Positions 8,637 through 18,267 are shown, counted from the stretch's first letter. The stretch is DNA of 64,000 bases from Sphingobium scionense (GCF_014197035.1 NZ_JACIEU010000016.1:62001-126000), one strand, 5' to 3'. The notes: generated from the sequence alone by a model not told the origin. Made by a program: numbers and translations.

Positions 8637-11064
8637 CGTCCTTTTCGTCACCGCCTTCGCCATAGCGGCCGCATCGCCCGCGCGAGCGGCGGACAGACAA
8701 TCGATCGACCTCGCCCCGGGACGCCTGGGCGAGGCGGTGGTGGCGCTCGGCCGTCAAACCGGCGCCAGCATCGGCATGTCGGACCAGTCGCTGGCCGGCA
8801 TCGCCACCCCCGCGATCAAGGGCCGCCTGTCGACCGCGGGCGCCCTTTCCCAGTTGCTGCGCGGCAGCGGCGCCAAGGCCAAGCAGATTGATGCCAGTAC
8901 CTGGCGCATCGTGCGCGCCCGCAAGAGCGCCTCGCCTCCATCGCCCACGCCAGCCGCCGCCGTGCAGCTAGCGCCCGTTGCGCAGGAACCGCCGGCCGAC
9001 ATCATCGTCACCGCGTCCAAGCGCGACATTCCCCTGCCCCGCTATGCCGGCATGGTCGAAACCGTGACCGGCGGCCTGTTCGAAACCGCCGATGCGGCGC
9101 AGGGCACGGCCGCCCTCCTCTCGCGCGTTGCCAGCCTCAGTTCCACCCATGCCGGCGCCGGCCGCAACAAGCTGTTCATCCGCGCCATCGCCGATTCCGG
9201 CGTGGCCGGGCCGACCCAGGCGACAACCGGCCAATATCTGGGCGACATGCGCCTCAACTATGCCGCGCCCGACCCGGACCTGCGCCTCTATGATATCGGC
9301 GGGGTGGAGGTGCTGGAAGGGCCGCAGGGCACGCTCTATGGCGCGGGTTCGCTGGGCGGCATCATCCGCATCGGCCCCAACGCCCCCAATCTCGCGCAGT
9401 TCGGCGGCCAGATCTCGACCGGCGTGTCGGCGACCCAGCATGGCGATCCGGGCGGCGACCTGTCGGCCATCCTCAACCTGCCGATCGTGGCCGAAAAGGT
9501 GGCGCTGCGCGTCGTCGGCTATGGCGTGCAGGAAGGCGGCTATATCGACGATGTCCTGCGCGACAAGGATGACGTCAATCGCACCCGCACCTATGGCGGC
9601 CGCGCCATGCTGCGGATCGCGCCAGCGGACGACTGGACGATCGATCTCAGCACCGCCTACCAGCATATCGAGGGCGACGATGCCCAATATGCCAGCCATG
9701 ACGTCGGCCGCCTGGAGCGCGCGTCCAGCGTCGCCCAGCCCTATCATTCCGACTATGTCCTGGCCAATGCCCGGATCGAGCATCAATGGGACGACCTGCG
9801 CCTCGTCTCCTCGACCGGCTATGTCCGCAACGTGCTGGCCGAAAGCTATGATGCGACCCAGCCGGGCGGCGCCCCAGCCCTGTTCCGCCAGCGCAACAAG
9901 ATCGAACTTTTCTCGACCGAGAACCGGCTGGTCCGCGACCTCGACAATGGCCTGGGCTGGCTGCTGGGTGTTTCCTATCTGGAAAGCAGCTCGACCATCC
10001 AGCGGTCGCTGACCGGCTATGGCCCGATGAGCGCGCCGGCAATCGAGATCCTGCCCGGCGTTCCCATCTATGGCCGCGGCCAGGCGGCAACCGCGACCGG
10101 CGTGCGCAATCGGATCAAGGAAGCGACGCTGTTTGGCGAAGCCTCGTTCGAACCACTCCAGGGGCTGGTCGCCACCGTCGGCGGGCGCCTGACCAACAGC
10201 CGCCTCACCGGCGAGGCGATCGATCCGGTGGCGATGCTCTCAGCCGTGGCCGACCTTGCCCGTGCCGAGGCGCAGGCCGATCGCTCCGAAACCATCTTCC
10301 TCCCCTCCTTCTCGCTGCTCAGCGACGCGGTGAAGGGGCTCACCCTTTATGCCCGGTTCGAACAGGGCTTCCGCCCCGGCGGGCTGGCGGTCGATGACCA
10401 GCGCGCGCGCAGCTTCCGCAACGATCGCATCTCGACCATGGAACTGGGCTTTCGCAAGGGCGTGCCGGGCCGCGACACGGTCGCGCTCAGCGGCAATATC
10501 GCCTATACCGACTGGCGCGACATCCAGGCCGACGTCACCGACCGCATCGGCCTGCCGACCACCGCCAATATCGGCGACGGGCGCATCTATACGGTCGAGG
10601 GCCGGATCGTCGTCCGCCCGATCGCCCCGCTGACGCTGGACGGCTCGATCATCTATAATGACAGCCGCCTGACGCAACCGACCCAGTTCGTGCGCGCCCT
10701 TTCCTTTGATGGCCGATCGCTGACCCTGCCCAATGTCGCCAATCTGGGCGGCCGCATCGCCGCCGACTATCGCGCACTGCTGGGCGACGCCATGCGCCTG
10801 CATTTGTCCGCCTCGGCCCGCTATGTCGGCAAGTCGCGCCTGGGTGTCGGGCCGATACTGGGCCGGGAACAGGGCGATTATGTCGACACGACCCTGTCCG
10901 CCGCCGTGACGCGCGGACCGGTCGAACTGTCGCTGTCACTGACCAACATCCTCGACAGCGATGGCAATCGCTTCTCGCTCGGCACGCCGTTCGACCTGCG
11001 CACCGATTATTATACGCCGCTGCGTCCGCGCACCGTGCGCATCGGCCTGGATTTCGCCTTCTAA
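8620..11064 (+). CDS. TonB-dependent outer-membrane receptor with STN signalling domain
   Basis: This is a FecA-type transducer: a 22-strand outer-membrane barrel that imports a ligand using TonB energy and signals through its N-terminal domain. A signal peptide ends near AAASPARAAD (about residue 24). An STN secretin/TonB domain follows (about 26-100, DLAPGRLGEAVVALGRQTG). A TonB-box-like IIVTASKRD lies near 127, then the plug with EVLEGPQGTLYGAGSLGGII, then the barrel ending in the aromatic-terminated RIGLDFAF. The ligand is not decidable: the architecture is known for siderophores but also for carbohydrates and other substrates in sphingomonads. It overlaps fecR and precedes the autotransporter by 100 bases. 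Confidence 0.94.
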   Translation: MGRRTDVLFVTAFAIAAASPARAADRQSIDLAPGRLGEAVVALGRQTGASIGMSDQSLAGIATPAIKGRLSTAGALSQLLRGSGAKAKQIDASTWRIVRARKSASPPSPTPAAAVQLAPVAQEPPADIIVTASKRDIPLPRYAGMVETVTGGLFETADAAQGTAALLSRVASLSSTHAGAGRNKLFIRAIADSGVAGPTQATTGQYLGDMRLNYAAPDPDLRLYDIGGVEVLEGPQGTLYGAGSLGGIIRIGPNAPNLAQFGGQISTGVSATQHGDPGGDLSAILNLPIVAEKVALRVVGYGVQEGGYIDDVLRDKDDVNRTRTYGGRAMLRIAPADDWTIDLSTAYQHIEGDDAQYASHDVGRLERASSVAQPYHSDYVLANARIEHQWDDLRLVSSTGYVRNVLAESYDATQPGGAPALFRQRNKIELFSTENRLVRDLDNGLGWLLGVSYLESSSTIQRSLTGYGPMSAPAIEILPGVPIYGRGQAATATGVRNRIKEATLFGEASFEPLQGLVATVGGRLTNSRLTGEAIDPVAMLSAVADLARAEAQADRSETIFLPSFSLLSDAVKGLTLYARFEQGFRPGGLAVDDQRARSFRNDRISTMELGFRKGVPGRDTVALSGNIAYTDWRDIQADVTDRIGLPTTANIGDGRIYTVEGRIVVRPIAPLTLDGSIIYNDSRLTQPTQFVRALSFDGRSLTLPNVANLGGRIAADYRALLGDAMRLHLSASARYVGKSRLGVGPILGREQGDYVDTTLSAAVTRGPVELSLSLTNILDSDGNRFSLGTPFDLRTDYYTPLRPRTVRIGLDFAF

Positions 11065-11164
11065 ATCTCCTGCGTCGCATTTTCCCTGACGGGACCGGCA
11101 CGGCGGCGGCGTCCCTCCCGCATGTACGCGCCCATCAAACGGCGCGGCATTCAGAGGAGATATC

Positions 11165-14100
11165 ATGCGACATTTGCTGGCCTGCACGGCCATCGCCCCG
11201 GTTCTGGTGGCGCTAAGCGCGACCAACGCCGCGGCGGAAACCACGATCGGTTCATCCACCACCACCGCCGTCAAGACCTCCACTATCGCCTCGGGCGCGG
11301 CCGACGCGATCACGGTCAGTTCGGCGGGCAGCATCACGCTGACCAGCGGCACTGCGATCACGATGGACAGCAACAATGCTGTCAGCAATGCTGGCGGCCT
11401 GACCATCAACGACGCCGACAACGCGACCGGCATCCTGGTCAAGGCCGGCACCACCGGCAACATCACCAACAGCGGCACGATCACGCTGACAGAGGATTAT
11501 ACCGCCACCGACACGGACAGTGACGGCGACATTGACGGCACGTTCGCCAAAGGGACGAACCGCAATGGCATCCTGGTCGAATCCGGCGCGGCCCACACCG
11601 GCAATATCGACACCACCGGCACGATCTCGATCGAAGGCAACAACAGCGCCGGCATCCGCGTCAACTCGACCCTGATCGGCAATCTGTCGACCTATGGCAC
11701 GATCGCCGTGACCGGCGACAACAGCTATGGCGTGGTCGCCAACGATATCGACGGCAATGCCACGATCCGCGGCGCGATCAGCACCAAGGGCGCGAACAGC
11801 ACCGCCGTCGCCCTGCTCGGCGATGTCGATGGCGCGGTGAAGATCCAGGGCACGATCGTCAGCACCGGCTATCGCTCCACCACCCGGCCCAGCGATGTGA
11901 CCAAGCTCGACGCCGACGACCTGCTGCAGGGCGGCCCCGCCCTTGTCATCGCCGGCAATGTCAGCGGCGGCATCGTGTTCGACGTTGCGCCGACCGCCAG
12001 CGATGATGACGACGACGATGACACCGACATCGATGATGACGGCCTGCTCGACAGCACCGAAACCACCGCCACGGTCATCAACTATGGCTCGGCGGCCGCG
12101 GTCCAGATCGGATCGGCCACGGCCGACACCAGCATCGGCGTGGTTCAGGGCGACAGTTCGGGCTATGGCGTGGTCGTGCGCGGCGCGATCGCTGGCTATG
12201 GCATTTATGACGGCGTCGACGCCAATGCGATGGTGATCGGCGGCCTGGGCGGCGATGTCGACATATCCAAGGGCGTGCTGGTCGCCGGATCGATCACTGC
12301 GATCTCCTATGACAGCAACGCCACCGCCCTGCGCCTGGGTTCGGGCGCCACCAGCGACGCGATCGAGATTTCGGGCACCGTCGCCGCTTCGGGCGCCGCG
12401 CTCGCCAACACCACGTCGCGCGGCCTGGTCATCGATGCCGGGGCACAGGTGAATTCGGTCAAGGTCAGCGGCACCGTCGCCGCGGTCGCCGCCGATGATG
12501 AAAAGGGCCGCGCGATCGCGATCCTGGATTCCTCGGGCACCGTCTCCAGCCTCGGCAACACCGGCACCATCTCGGCGACCGGGGGCCTGACCAACACCGC
12601 CATCGACCTCAGCGCCAACAGCAGCGGCGTGACGCTGACCCAGGCGCTCGCCTCCTCGACCGCGACCGCGCCCAGCATCATCGGCGACGTCAAGCTCGGC
12701 TCGGGCAATGACGTCATGACGGTGTCGGCTGGGCGGATCGTGGGCGATGTCAGCCTGGGCGCGGGCAATAACAGCCTGTCGCTCTCGGGCAGCTCGACCC
12801 TGACCGGCGATCTCAGCTATGCCGGCACCGGCGCCACCCTGACCCTGGCCGATACCGCCAGCGTCACCGGCGCGCTCGACTTTGGCGGCGCCAGCGGCAC
12901 GATGACGCTGAACGGCACGTCCAGCTATACGGGCGCGATCAGCAACAGCGGCAACATGGCGCTGGTGCTGAACGGCGGCACGCTGGCTGCCAGCAACACC
13001 GGTTCGGTCGCGCTCGCCTCGCTCAGCGCGTCGTCGGGCTCGACCCTGGGCGTCACCATCAACGGCGCCGACGGCTCCAACACCGTCTATGACGTGGCCG
13101 GCGCCGCCAGCTTCGCCAGCGGCTCCAAGGTGAAGGTCGCGCTGACCCAGGTCGGCGGATCGGAAGGCGACTATGTCATCGTCCGCGCCGCTTCGCTGTC
13201 CGGCACCCCGGCGCTCGATAGCGCGACCCTGCTGCCCTATATGTTCAAGGGCAGCGTCGCCAGTGACACGACGACTGGCGACGTGACCCTGTCGATCGCC
13301 GCGAAGACCACGTCGGAACTGGGCCTGACCGGTTCGCTTTCAAGGGCCTATTCGGCGATCTTCAACGCGCTCGACAATGACAGCTCGATGGCGTCGGCCT
13401 ATCTGGACGTGACCGACGGCAAGACGCTGAACGGCGCGCTGCGTCAGATGCTGCCCGAACATTCCGGCAGCACCTTCGAAGCCGTCACCGCCGGCTCGCG
13501 GGCGACCGCGCGCATCCTGTCCGATCCCAACGGCATCTATCGCACCAAGGACGGCAAGCTCGGCTTCTGGCTGCAGCAGGTGGCGTTCGGCAGTTCCAAG
13601 AGCATCGGTGACACCGCCTCCTACGACATCAACGGCTGGGGCGCGGGCGGCGGCGTCGAATATCTGACCGATCTTGGCGCCTTCGGTGGCTCCTTCGCCT
13701 ATATCCATGGCCGGGACACCAGCGACAGCTCCAACAGCTCGGCGGATTCCGACCAGTTCGAACTGGCCGCCCACTGGCGCGGCAGCTGGGGTCCGCTCCA
13801 GGCCTTCGCGCGCGTTTCGGCGGCACATATCGACTTTGACGGCACCCGCAACTTCACCCTGGACGATGTCGTGCGCAAGGCGACCGGCGACTGGTCGGGC
13901 AAGCTCTATTCGGCCACGGCCGGAGCTTCCTACCAGCTCCAGTTCAACCGCTTCAGCCTGCGTCCGGGCGTGGGTATCGACTATTATCGCCTGAAGGAAG
14001 GCGGCTATAGCGAAAGCGGCGGTGGCGACGCGTTCAACCTGACGGTCGACGGCCGTACCAGCGACGAAATGACCGCCAACGGCACGATCGCCGCCGGCTA

Positions 14101-14380
14101 TGATTTCGGCAGCCTCAATCGCGAGGATGGCTGGGCGCGGTTCGAACTGGAAGGCGGTCGCCGCCAGCTGATCGGCGGCTCGCTCGGCGACACGGTCGCC
14201 CATTTCAAGGATGGCGATGATTTCATCCTGGTCGCCGACAAGCGCACCAGCGGCTGGACCGGCCGGGCTCGCCTCTATGGCGGCACCGACACGTTCCGCG
14301 TCGGCGGTGAATTCGGTGCGGAAGAACAACAAAATCACGTCGCAATCTCATTCCGGGCGACGGTTAACTTCGTCCTGTGA
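11165..14380 (+). CDS. Autotransporter (type Va) with repeat-rich passenger
   Basis: The 1071-residue secreted protein has a signal peptide cut near ATNAAAET (about 24), a Ser/Thr/Ala/Gly-rich beta-helical passenger built of GNITNSGTI-like repeats (about 30-780), and a C-terminal autotransporter barrel beginning near KLGFWLQQVAFG. The last residues are ATVNFVL, so the usual terminal Phe/Trp is replaced by Leu. Two Asp-rich stretches resemble calcium-binding type 3 repeats: DTDSDGDIDG near 117, and a run of seven Asp followed by TDIDDDGLLDS near 280. AGGAGA precedes the ATG. It lies 100 bases after the receptor and ends before a strong terminator, so it may belong to the same regulon. The passenger has no recognised enzymatic domain; adhesion is a guess. 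Confidence 0.9.
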   Translation: MRHLLACTAIAPVLVALSATNAAAETTIGSSTTTAVKTSTIASGAADAITVSSAGSITLTSGTAITMDSNNAVSNAGGLTINDADNATGILVKAGTTGNITNSGTITLTEDYTATDTDSDGDIDGTFAKGTNRNGILVESGAAHTGNIDTTGTISIEGNNSAGIRVNSTLIGNLSTYGTIAVTGDNSYGVVANDIDGNATIRGAISTKGANSTAVALLGDVDGAVKIQGTIVSTGYRSTTRPSDVTKLDADDLLQGGPALVIAGNVSGGIVFDVAPTASDDDDDDDTDIDDDGLLDSTETTATVINYGSAAAVQIGSATADTSIGVVQGDSSGYGVVVRGAIAGYGIYDGVDANAMVIGGLGGDVDISKGVLVAGSITAISYDSNATALRLGSGATSDAIEISGTVAASGAALANTTSRGLVIDAGAQVNSVKVSGTVAAVAADDEKGRAIAILDSSGTVSSLGNTGTISATGGLTNTAIDLSANSSGVTLTQALASSTATAPSIIGDVKLGSGNDVMTVSAGRIVGDVSLGAGNNSLSLSGSSTLTGDLSYAGTGATLTLADTASVTGALDFGGASGTMTLNGTSSYTGAISNSGNMALVLNGGTLAASNTGSVALASLSASSGSTLGVTINGADGSNTVYDVAGAASFASGSKVKVALTQVGGSEGDYVIVRAASLSGTPALDSATLLPYMFKGSVASDTTTGDVTLSIAAKTTSELGLTGSLSRAYSAIFNALDNDSSMASAYLDVTDGKTLNGALRQMLPEHSGSTFEAVTAGSRATARILSDPNGIYRTKDGKLGFWLQQVAFGSSKSIGDTASYDINGWGAGGGVEYLTDLGAFGGSFAYIHGRDTSDSSNSSADSDQFELAAHWRGSWGPLQAFARVSAAHIDFDGTRNFTLDDVVRKATGDWSGKLYSATAGASYQLQFNRFSLRPGVGIDYYRLKEGGYSESGGGDAFNLTVDGRTSDEMTANGTIAAGYDFGSLNREDGWARFELEGGRRQLIGGSLGDTVAHFKDGDDFILVADKRTSGWTGRARLYGGTDTFRVGGEFGAEEQQNHVAISFRATVNFVL

Positions 14381-14483
14381 CGTCTGAATAAGGAATTGGC
14401 GGGCCACACCCCACAGACCCTCCCGGTCCGCCAGTTGCGCCACGGCATGATGTTCCTCCCCAAGGGACGCCAAGGCAAAAAAG

Positions 14484-14526
14484 AGGGGCGTCGCATGGGT
14501 TTCACCCGAGCGGCGCCCCTTTTTTT
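14484..14526 (+). terminator. Rho-independent terminator after the autotransporter
   Basis: An 11-base stem, AGGGGCGTCGC pairing with GCGGCGCCCCT (one G-U wobble), encloses an inner GGGT/ACCC hairpin with a TTC loop and is followed at once by seven T. It lies about 100 bases after the autotransporter stop and closes the sigma/receptor/autotransporter unit. Confidence 0.9.
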
Positions 14527-14630
14527 GCGAAATTCTGCTCGCCTTCCTTTCATTGACATCTTGCGGGCAGCATCCCCCCGTGCTGAATAAGTAGCGGGGA
14601 ATCAGGCTCTTGGGCCTAAACGGGGGATGA

Positions 14631-15293
14631 ATGGGGGGAATCTTTCGCCTATGCGCGACTTTTGTCGGCATATGGCTTCCAGCAATGTCGCTGGCTCATG
14701 CGCAGACCGAAACCGCACCGGCGGATACAGATCGTCAACAGCCATGCGAACTGCATGTCTGGCCGGGAAGCGGGCTGGGATCGGTCTATCATGGCTGGTT
14801 GCATGGCGGCATCGTCAATGGTGCCGTCCAGGGACGCGAGGGCTACAAGCCCATGAATGCCAATCCGCTTGCGACGGCCGAACAACGTACATTGCTCGCT
14901 TCGCTACCGCTGGCGTCATGGCTTGGCCTGCCTGACCATCGACTGGTCCTGCATGATGAATCGCTGGACAGCCGGACGATGCGCTCGACCGCTGGCCGCA
15001 TCCGGCCGGACGGATCGATCTGCTACGCCGAATTCATGATCGACGACCTGATCTTTCAGGAGGATGTCGTCACCGGCCGCTATCTCAAGATATTGTTCCG
15101 GTTCCGCGATTTCGGATCGGAGCAAATCGCCAGACGCAGCTTCGGCACCTGGACGATGGCCAGGCTCACCCTGTTTCCGCCGCAAACGGCGGAGGCAGAG
15201 GATGCAGCCCTGACGGACCTCAAATCGGCGTTCCAACAGGATGTCGAGAAATTCGGGGAATATCTGCGTCGCCCGGTAAGGACACGTAACTAA
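14631..15293 (+). CDS. Secreted protein of unknown function, tandem paralogue A
   Basis: The 220-residue product has a signal peptide (hydrophobic LCATFVGIWLPAMSLAHAQ) and a mature part that matches its downstream neighbour at several points: CELHVWP, LPLASWLGL, SICYAEFMIDDL, LKILFRFRDFG and LTLFPP. Two cysteines (in CELH and in CYAEF) are shared by both proteins and could form a disulfide. I do not recognise the family. GGGGGA lies just upstream of the start, closer than usual (3 bases). The next gene begins about 35 bases on, so they are probably co-transcribed. Confidence 0.75.
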   Translation: MGGIFRLCATFVGIWLPAMSLAHAQTETAPADTDRQQPCELHVWPGSGLGSVYHGWLHGGIVNGAVQGREGYKPMNANPLATAEQRTLLASLPLASWLGLPDHRLVLHDESLDSRTMRSTAGRIRPDGSICYAEFMIDDLIFQEDVVTGRYLKILFRFRDFGSEQIARRSFGTWTMARLTLFPPQTAEAEDAALTDLKSAFQQDVEKFGEYLRRPVRTRN

Positions 15294-15327
15294 ACAGCTT
15301 TTATCACGACAATTGGGGGAAATGATT

Positions 15328-15978
15328 ATGTTGAAGACCATTTGGGTTGGTCTGGCATCGCTGACGCTTGCCGGTGCCGCCCAGGCCCAGACGGCCGAGG
15401 CTCCGTCGCCAGCCTGCGAATTGCACATATGGCCGGCCGAACGCATGGCCTCCGTGACAACCGGCCTGCTTGGCGGCGGCTTGCTCGACGCCGCCCTGCA
15501 CGCCGGCAAGGATGCCAGCAACAAGGCACAGATGGCCAGTGCGCTCGACAGCCCCAGCCAGGTTGATGCGCTCCAGTCGCTGGACCTGGCTACGTTGCTG
15601 GAACTGAAGCCGGGAACGGTCATCATCCGGCATGAAGCGCCGCTTGAACGCAAGACCATGAACAAGGTGAAGACGCGCCGGTCCGATTCCACCGCCGCCT
15701 GCTACTCCGAACTCATCACCGCAGATGTGTTGTATCACAAGGCGGCGATCTATGGCCGCTCGCTCAAGACATTGTTCATGGTTCGGGACTTCGGCAACGA
15801 CCAGAAGATCGACTTCGAATATAAGGCCTGGGGCGGGAATGGCCTGTCGCTCTTCCCCGCAAAGGAAGGCGAGGACGCCGTGGCCGCGCTGGACGAACTG
15901 GTTGGCGTCTTCAAGAAGAATTTCGAGGAATATGCCAACAATGCCCGCAAATCCATGGCATTGAAGAAGAAGGCCTGA
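15328..15978 (+). CDS. Secreted protein of unknown function, tandem paralogue B
   Basis: The 216-residue protein has signal peptide KTIWVGLASLTLAGAAQAQ and the same landmarks as the upstream gene: CELHIWP, LATLLELKPG, AACYSELITADV, LKTLFMVRDFG and LSLFPAKEGE, ending in a Lys-rich tail. ATG 15328 is preferred because GGGGGA is 7 bases upstream; ATG 15322 is almost on top of that site. Middle residues (GGGLLDAALHAGKDASNKAQ) differ from the paralogue, suggesting an old duplication. No enzymatic motif is visible. It is followed by a perfect 12-base hairpin that it shares with the convergent gatB. Confidence 0.75.
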   Translation: MLKTIWVGLASLTLAGAAQAQTAEAPSPACELHIWPAERMASVTTGLLGGGLLDAALHAGKDASNKAQMASALDSPSQVDALQSLDLATLLELKPGTVIIRHEAPLERKTMNKVKTRRSDSTAACYSELITADVLYHKAAIYGRSLKTLFMVRDFGNDQKIDFEYKAWGGNGLSLFPAKEGEDAVAALDELVGVFKKNFEEYANNARKSMALKKKA

Positions 15979-15985
15979 TCGAAAA

Positions 15986-16013
15986 GGGGGAGCGGCCATC
16001 AGGCCGCTCCCCC
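15986..16013. terminator. Hairpin terminator between convergent genes
   Basis: A perfect 12-base stem, GGGGGAGCGGCC with GGCCGCTCCCCC, has a 4-base loop. Read leftward it is followed by TTTTC, so it suits termination of the gat operon; read rightward there is no T run, only TCAATC. It lies between the stops of paralogue B and gatB. Confidence 0.8.
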
Positions 16014-16043
16014 TCAATCACGAAAGGCCATGGAGAATCGGCC

Positions 16044-17549
16044 TCAGCCGGCGAGCGCCTTCTTCACCAGTTCGTTGACGACCTGGGGATTGGCCTTGCC
16101 CTGCATCGCCTTCATCGTCTGGCCGACGAAGAAGCCGAACAAGGCTTCCTTGCCGCTGCGATATTGCTCGACCTTGTCGCCATTCTTGGCGAGGACATCG
16201 GCCACCGCGGCTTCGATCGCGCCTGTGTCTGAGGTCTGCTTCAGGCCCTTTTCCTCGACGATCTTGCCCGGCTTGTCGCCCGTTTCCAGCATGATCTCGA
16301 ACACCTGCTTGGCGATCGTGCCGCTGATCGTGCCATCGGCTACGAGCGCCAGCAATTCAGCACCTTCCTCGGGGCTTACCGGGCTTTCTTCAAGGCTCTT
16401 GCCAATGCGGTTGAGCGCGCCATACAACTCCGACAGCAGCCAGTTGGCCGATGCCTTGGCGACCTCGCCCTCGCTCTTCTTCTGGATGCGCGCGCCTTCG
16501 GCCAGCAGCGCCTCGAACCAGCGCGCCGTGTCGGCGTCGGCGGTCAGGGTCGCGGCATTATAGGCGGACAGGCCCAGATCCTGCGCATAGCGGCGCAGCT
16601 TCGCGTCCGGCAGTTCGGGCAGCGACTGGCGGCATGCTTCCAGGAAAGCGTCGTCCAGTTCCAGCGGCAACAGGTCGGGATCAGGGAAGTAGCGATAGTC
16701 GTGCGCATCTTCCTTCGACCGCATCGAGCGGGTCTCGTTGCGATCCGGATCGTAAAGGCGCGTTTCCTGCACAATCTTGCCGCCGGCTTCCAGCACGTCG
16801 ACCTGGCGGTTCGCCTCATGCTCGACCACGGCCATGACGAAGCGGACCGAGTTCACATTCTTGGTCTCGGTGCGGGTGCCGAACTCTTCGCCCGGACGAC
16901 GCACGGAGACATTGACGTCGGCGCGCATCGAGCCCTGATCCATATTGCCGTCGCATGACCCGACATAGCGCAGGATCGTTCGCAGCTTCGAGAGATAAGC
17001 CCCTGCTTCGGCAGGCGAACGCATGTCCGGCTTCGACACGATTTCCATCAGCGCCACGCCCGACCGGTTGAGGTCGACATAGGAGCTGGTGGGATGCTGG
17101 TCGTGCATCAGCTTGCCGGCATCCTGCTCGACATGGATGCGCTCGACGCCGATCACCTTGGTGCTCGCCTCGGGGTTCTTCTCATCCAGGACGATCTCGA
17201 TCTGCCCCTCGCCCACGATCGGGTGATAGAGCTGACTGATCTGATAGCCCTGCGGCAGATCCGCATAGAAATAATTCTTGCGGTCGAAGCGCGACCATTT
17301 GTTGATCTGCGCGTCGATCGCCATGCCGGTGCGCACCGCCTGGCGGATGCACTCGCGGTTGGGCACGGGCAGCATGCCGGGCATGGCCGCGTCGATCAGG
17401 CTGACCTGCGTGTTGGGTTCCGCGCCGAACGCCGTCGCGGCGCCGGAAAACAGCTTCGCGTTCGACGTCACCTGCGCATGGACTTCCAGGCCGATCACGA
17501 CCTCCCACTCGCCGGTTGCGCCCTGGATGCGATAGGTTGATTCAGTCAT
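16044..17549 (-). CDS. gatB: Aspartyl/glutamyl-tRNA amidotransferase subunit B
   Basis: GatB binds the misacylated tRNA and performs the kinase/transamidase step that turns Glu-tRNA(Gln) or Asp-tRNA(Asn) into the correct aminoacyl-tRNA. The 501-residue length is typical. Visible are EVVIGLEVHAQVTSNAKLFS near the start, then KNYFYADLPQGYQISQ, SSYVDLNRSGVALMEIVS, and a C-terminal YqeY-like tail (FFVGQTMKAMQGKANPQ). Its ATG shares one base with the vapC stop (TGATG) and AAGGA lies about 8 bases upstream inside vapC, so its translation is probably coupled to the toxin gene. In most relatives gatB directly follows gatA. Confidence 0.97.
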   Translation of the reverse strand: MTESTYRIQGATGEWEVVIGLEVHAQVTSNAKLFSGAATAFGAEPNTQVSLIDAAMPGMLPVPNRECIRQAVRTGMAIDAQINKWSRFDRKNYFYADLPQGYQISQLYHPIVGEGQIEIVLDEKNPEASTKVIGVERIHVEQDAGKLMHDQHPTSSYVDLNRSGVALMEIVSKPDMRSPAEAGAYLSKLRTILRYVGSCDGNMDQGSMRADVNVSVRRPGEEFGTRTETKNVNSVRFVMAVVEHEANRQVDVLEAGGKIVQETRLYDPDRNETRSMRSKEDAHDYRYFPDPDLLPLELDDAFLEACRQSLPELPDAKLRRYAQDLGLSAYNAATLTADADTARWFEALLAEGARIQKKSEGEVAKASANWLLSELYGALNRIGKSLEESPVSPEEGAELLALVADGTISGTIAKQVFEIMLETGDKPGKIVEEKGLKQTSDTGAIEAAVADVLAKNGDKVEQYRSGKEALFGFFVGQTMKAMQGKANPQVVNELVKKALAG

Positions 17550-17965
17550 CAGTCGTCCTTTGAAGGCGTGATCAACGGCACGCCGGGAAAATAGCTTTTG
17601 TAGAAACGCGGGTCACGCGTCAGGATTGTGGCGCCGGCGGCTTGGGCATGACCGCCAATGAAGAAATCGGCCAGGATAGATTTGGCGGCGCCCGGCTGCT
17701 TTCTACGGCGATGGACATCAAATGCCCGCCCCGCCAGAAATGCGCTTTCCGGCATCAATGGTTCGACACTGATGAGCATCGCAGCCAATATCACGCGCAA
17801 ATCATCCAGCAATTCAAACCTTGACGCCATTTCGCCAACCACAACGGGGTTGACGAACAGATAAGCACCAAAAGCGGCTCGATCGATATTGCTGGCAGAC
17901 CATTCAAACCATTTTGGATCTCGATCCAGAACATCGATAAGCACATTGGAATCGATGAGGATCAC
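17549..17965 (-). CDS. vapC: VapC-type PIN-domain ribonuclease toxin
   Basis: The 138-residue PIN domain has the expected four acidic metal ligands: Asp5 (MILIDSNVLIDVL), Glu45 (VVVGEMASRF), Asp100 (SILADFFIGGHA) and Asp118 (ILTRDPRF). VapC toxins are endoribonucleases that cut initiator tRNA or rRNA; the target here is unknown. Translation starts at a GTG overlapping the vapB stop by 4 bases (GTGA), the usual antitoxin-toxin coupling. All active residues are intact, so the toxin should be functional. It sits between gatA and gatB. Confidence 0.92.
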   Translation of the reverse strand: MILIDSNVLIDVLDRDPKWFEWSASNIDRAAFGAYLFVNPVVVGEMASRFELLDDLRVILAAMLISVEPLMPESAFLAGRAFDVHRRRKQPGAAKSILADFFIGGHAQAAGATILTRDPRFYKSYFPGVPLITPSKDD

Positions 17966-18261
17966 GGCTCGTAATTACCCCGTATCTCCCGCATATATTC
18001 GTCCGTGCTCATCCCGTCCGGGTTGGGATATTTTCCCGCGATTGCGTTAATAGCCTCGCGCACGCGCCGTACCCGTTCGGCGGATTCTTCCGGGCTGAAA
18101 CCCAGAGGAGCGACCACCACCTGCCCGGCTTCATTGACAAGCACCTTATAGGGCTGCCCCGGAACAAGACCGGCCGCGTCCCGCATGGCCTTGGGGATCA
18201 GTATCTGCCCCTTGCTGGTCATGGTTCCGGTTTCGATCTTGCGCGGCGCGTTCATCGTCAT
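17962..18261 (-). CDS. vapB: VapB-type antitoxin, AbrB/SpoVT DNA-binding fold
   Basis: The 99-residue protein has an N-terminal AbrB swapped-hairpin domain (TGTMTSKGQILIPKAMRDAAG, then PYKVLVNEAGQVVVAPL) and an acidic C-terminal toxin-binding tail (PDGMSTDEYMREIRGNYEP). It should neutralise VapC and repress its own promoter. The start may be ATG 18261 or ATG 18255; GGAG spacing (about 8 bases) slightly favours the second. A 20-base palindrome lies directly upstream, between gatA and vapB. Confidence 0.9.
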   Translation of the reverse strand: MTMNAPRKIETGTMTSKGQILIPKAMRDAAGLVPGQPYKVLVNEAGQVVVAPLGFSPEESAERVRRVREAINAIAGKYPNPDGMSTDEYMREIRGNYEP

Positions 18262-18267
18262 ATCTCC

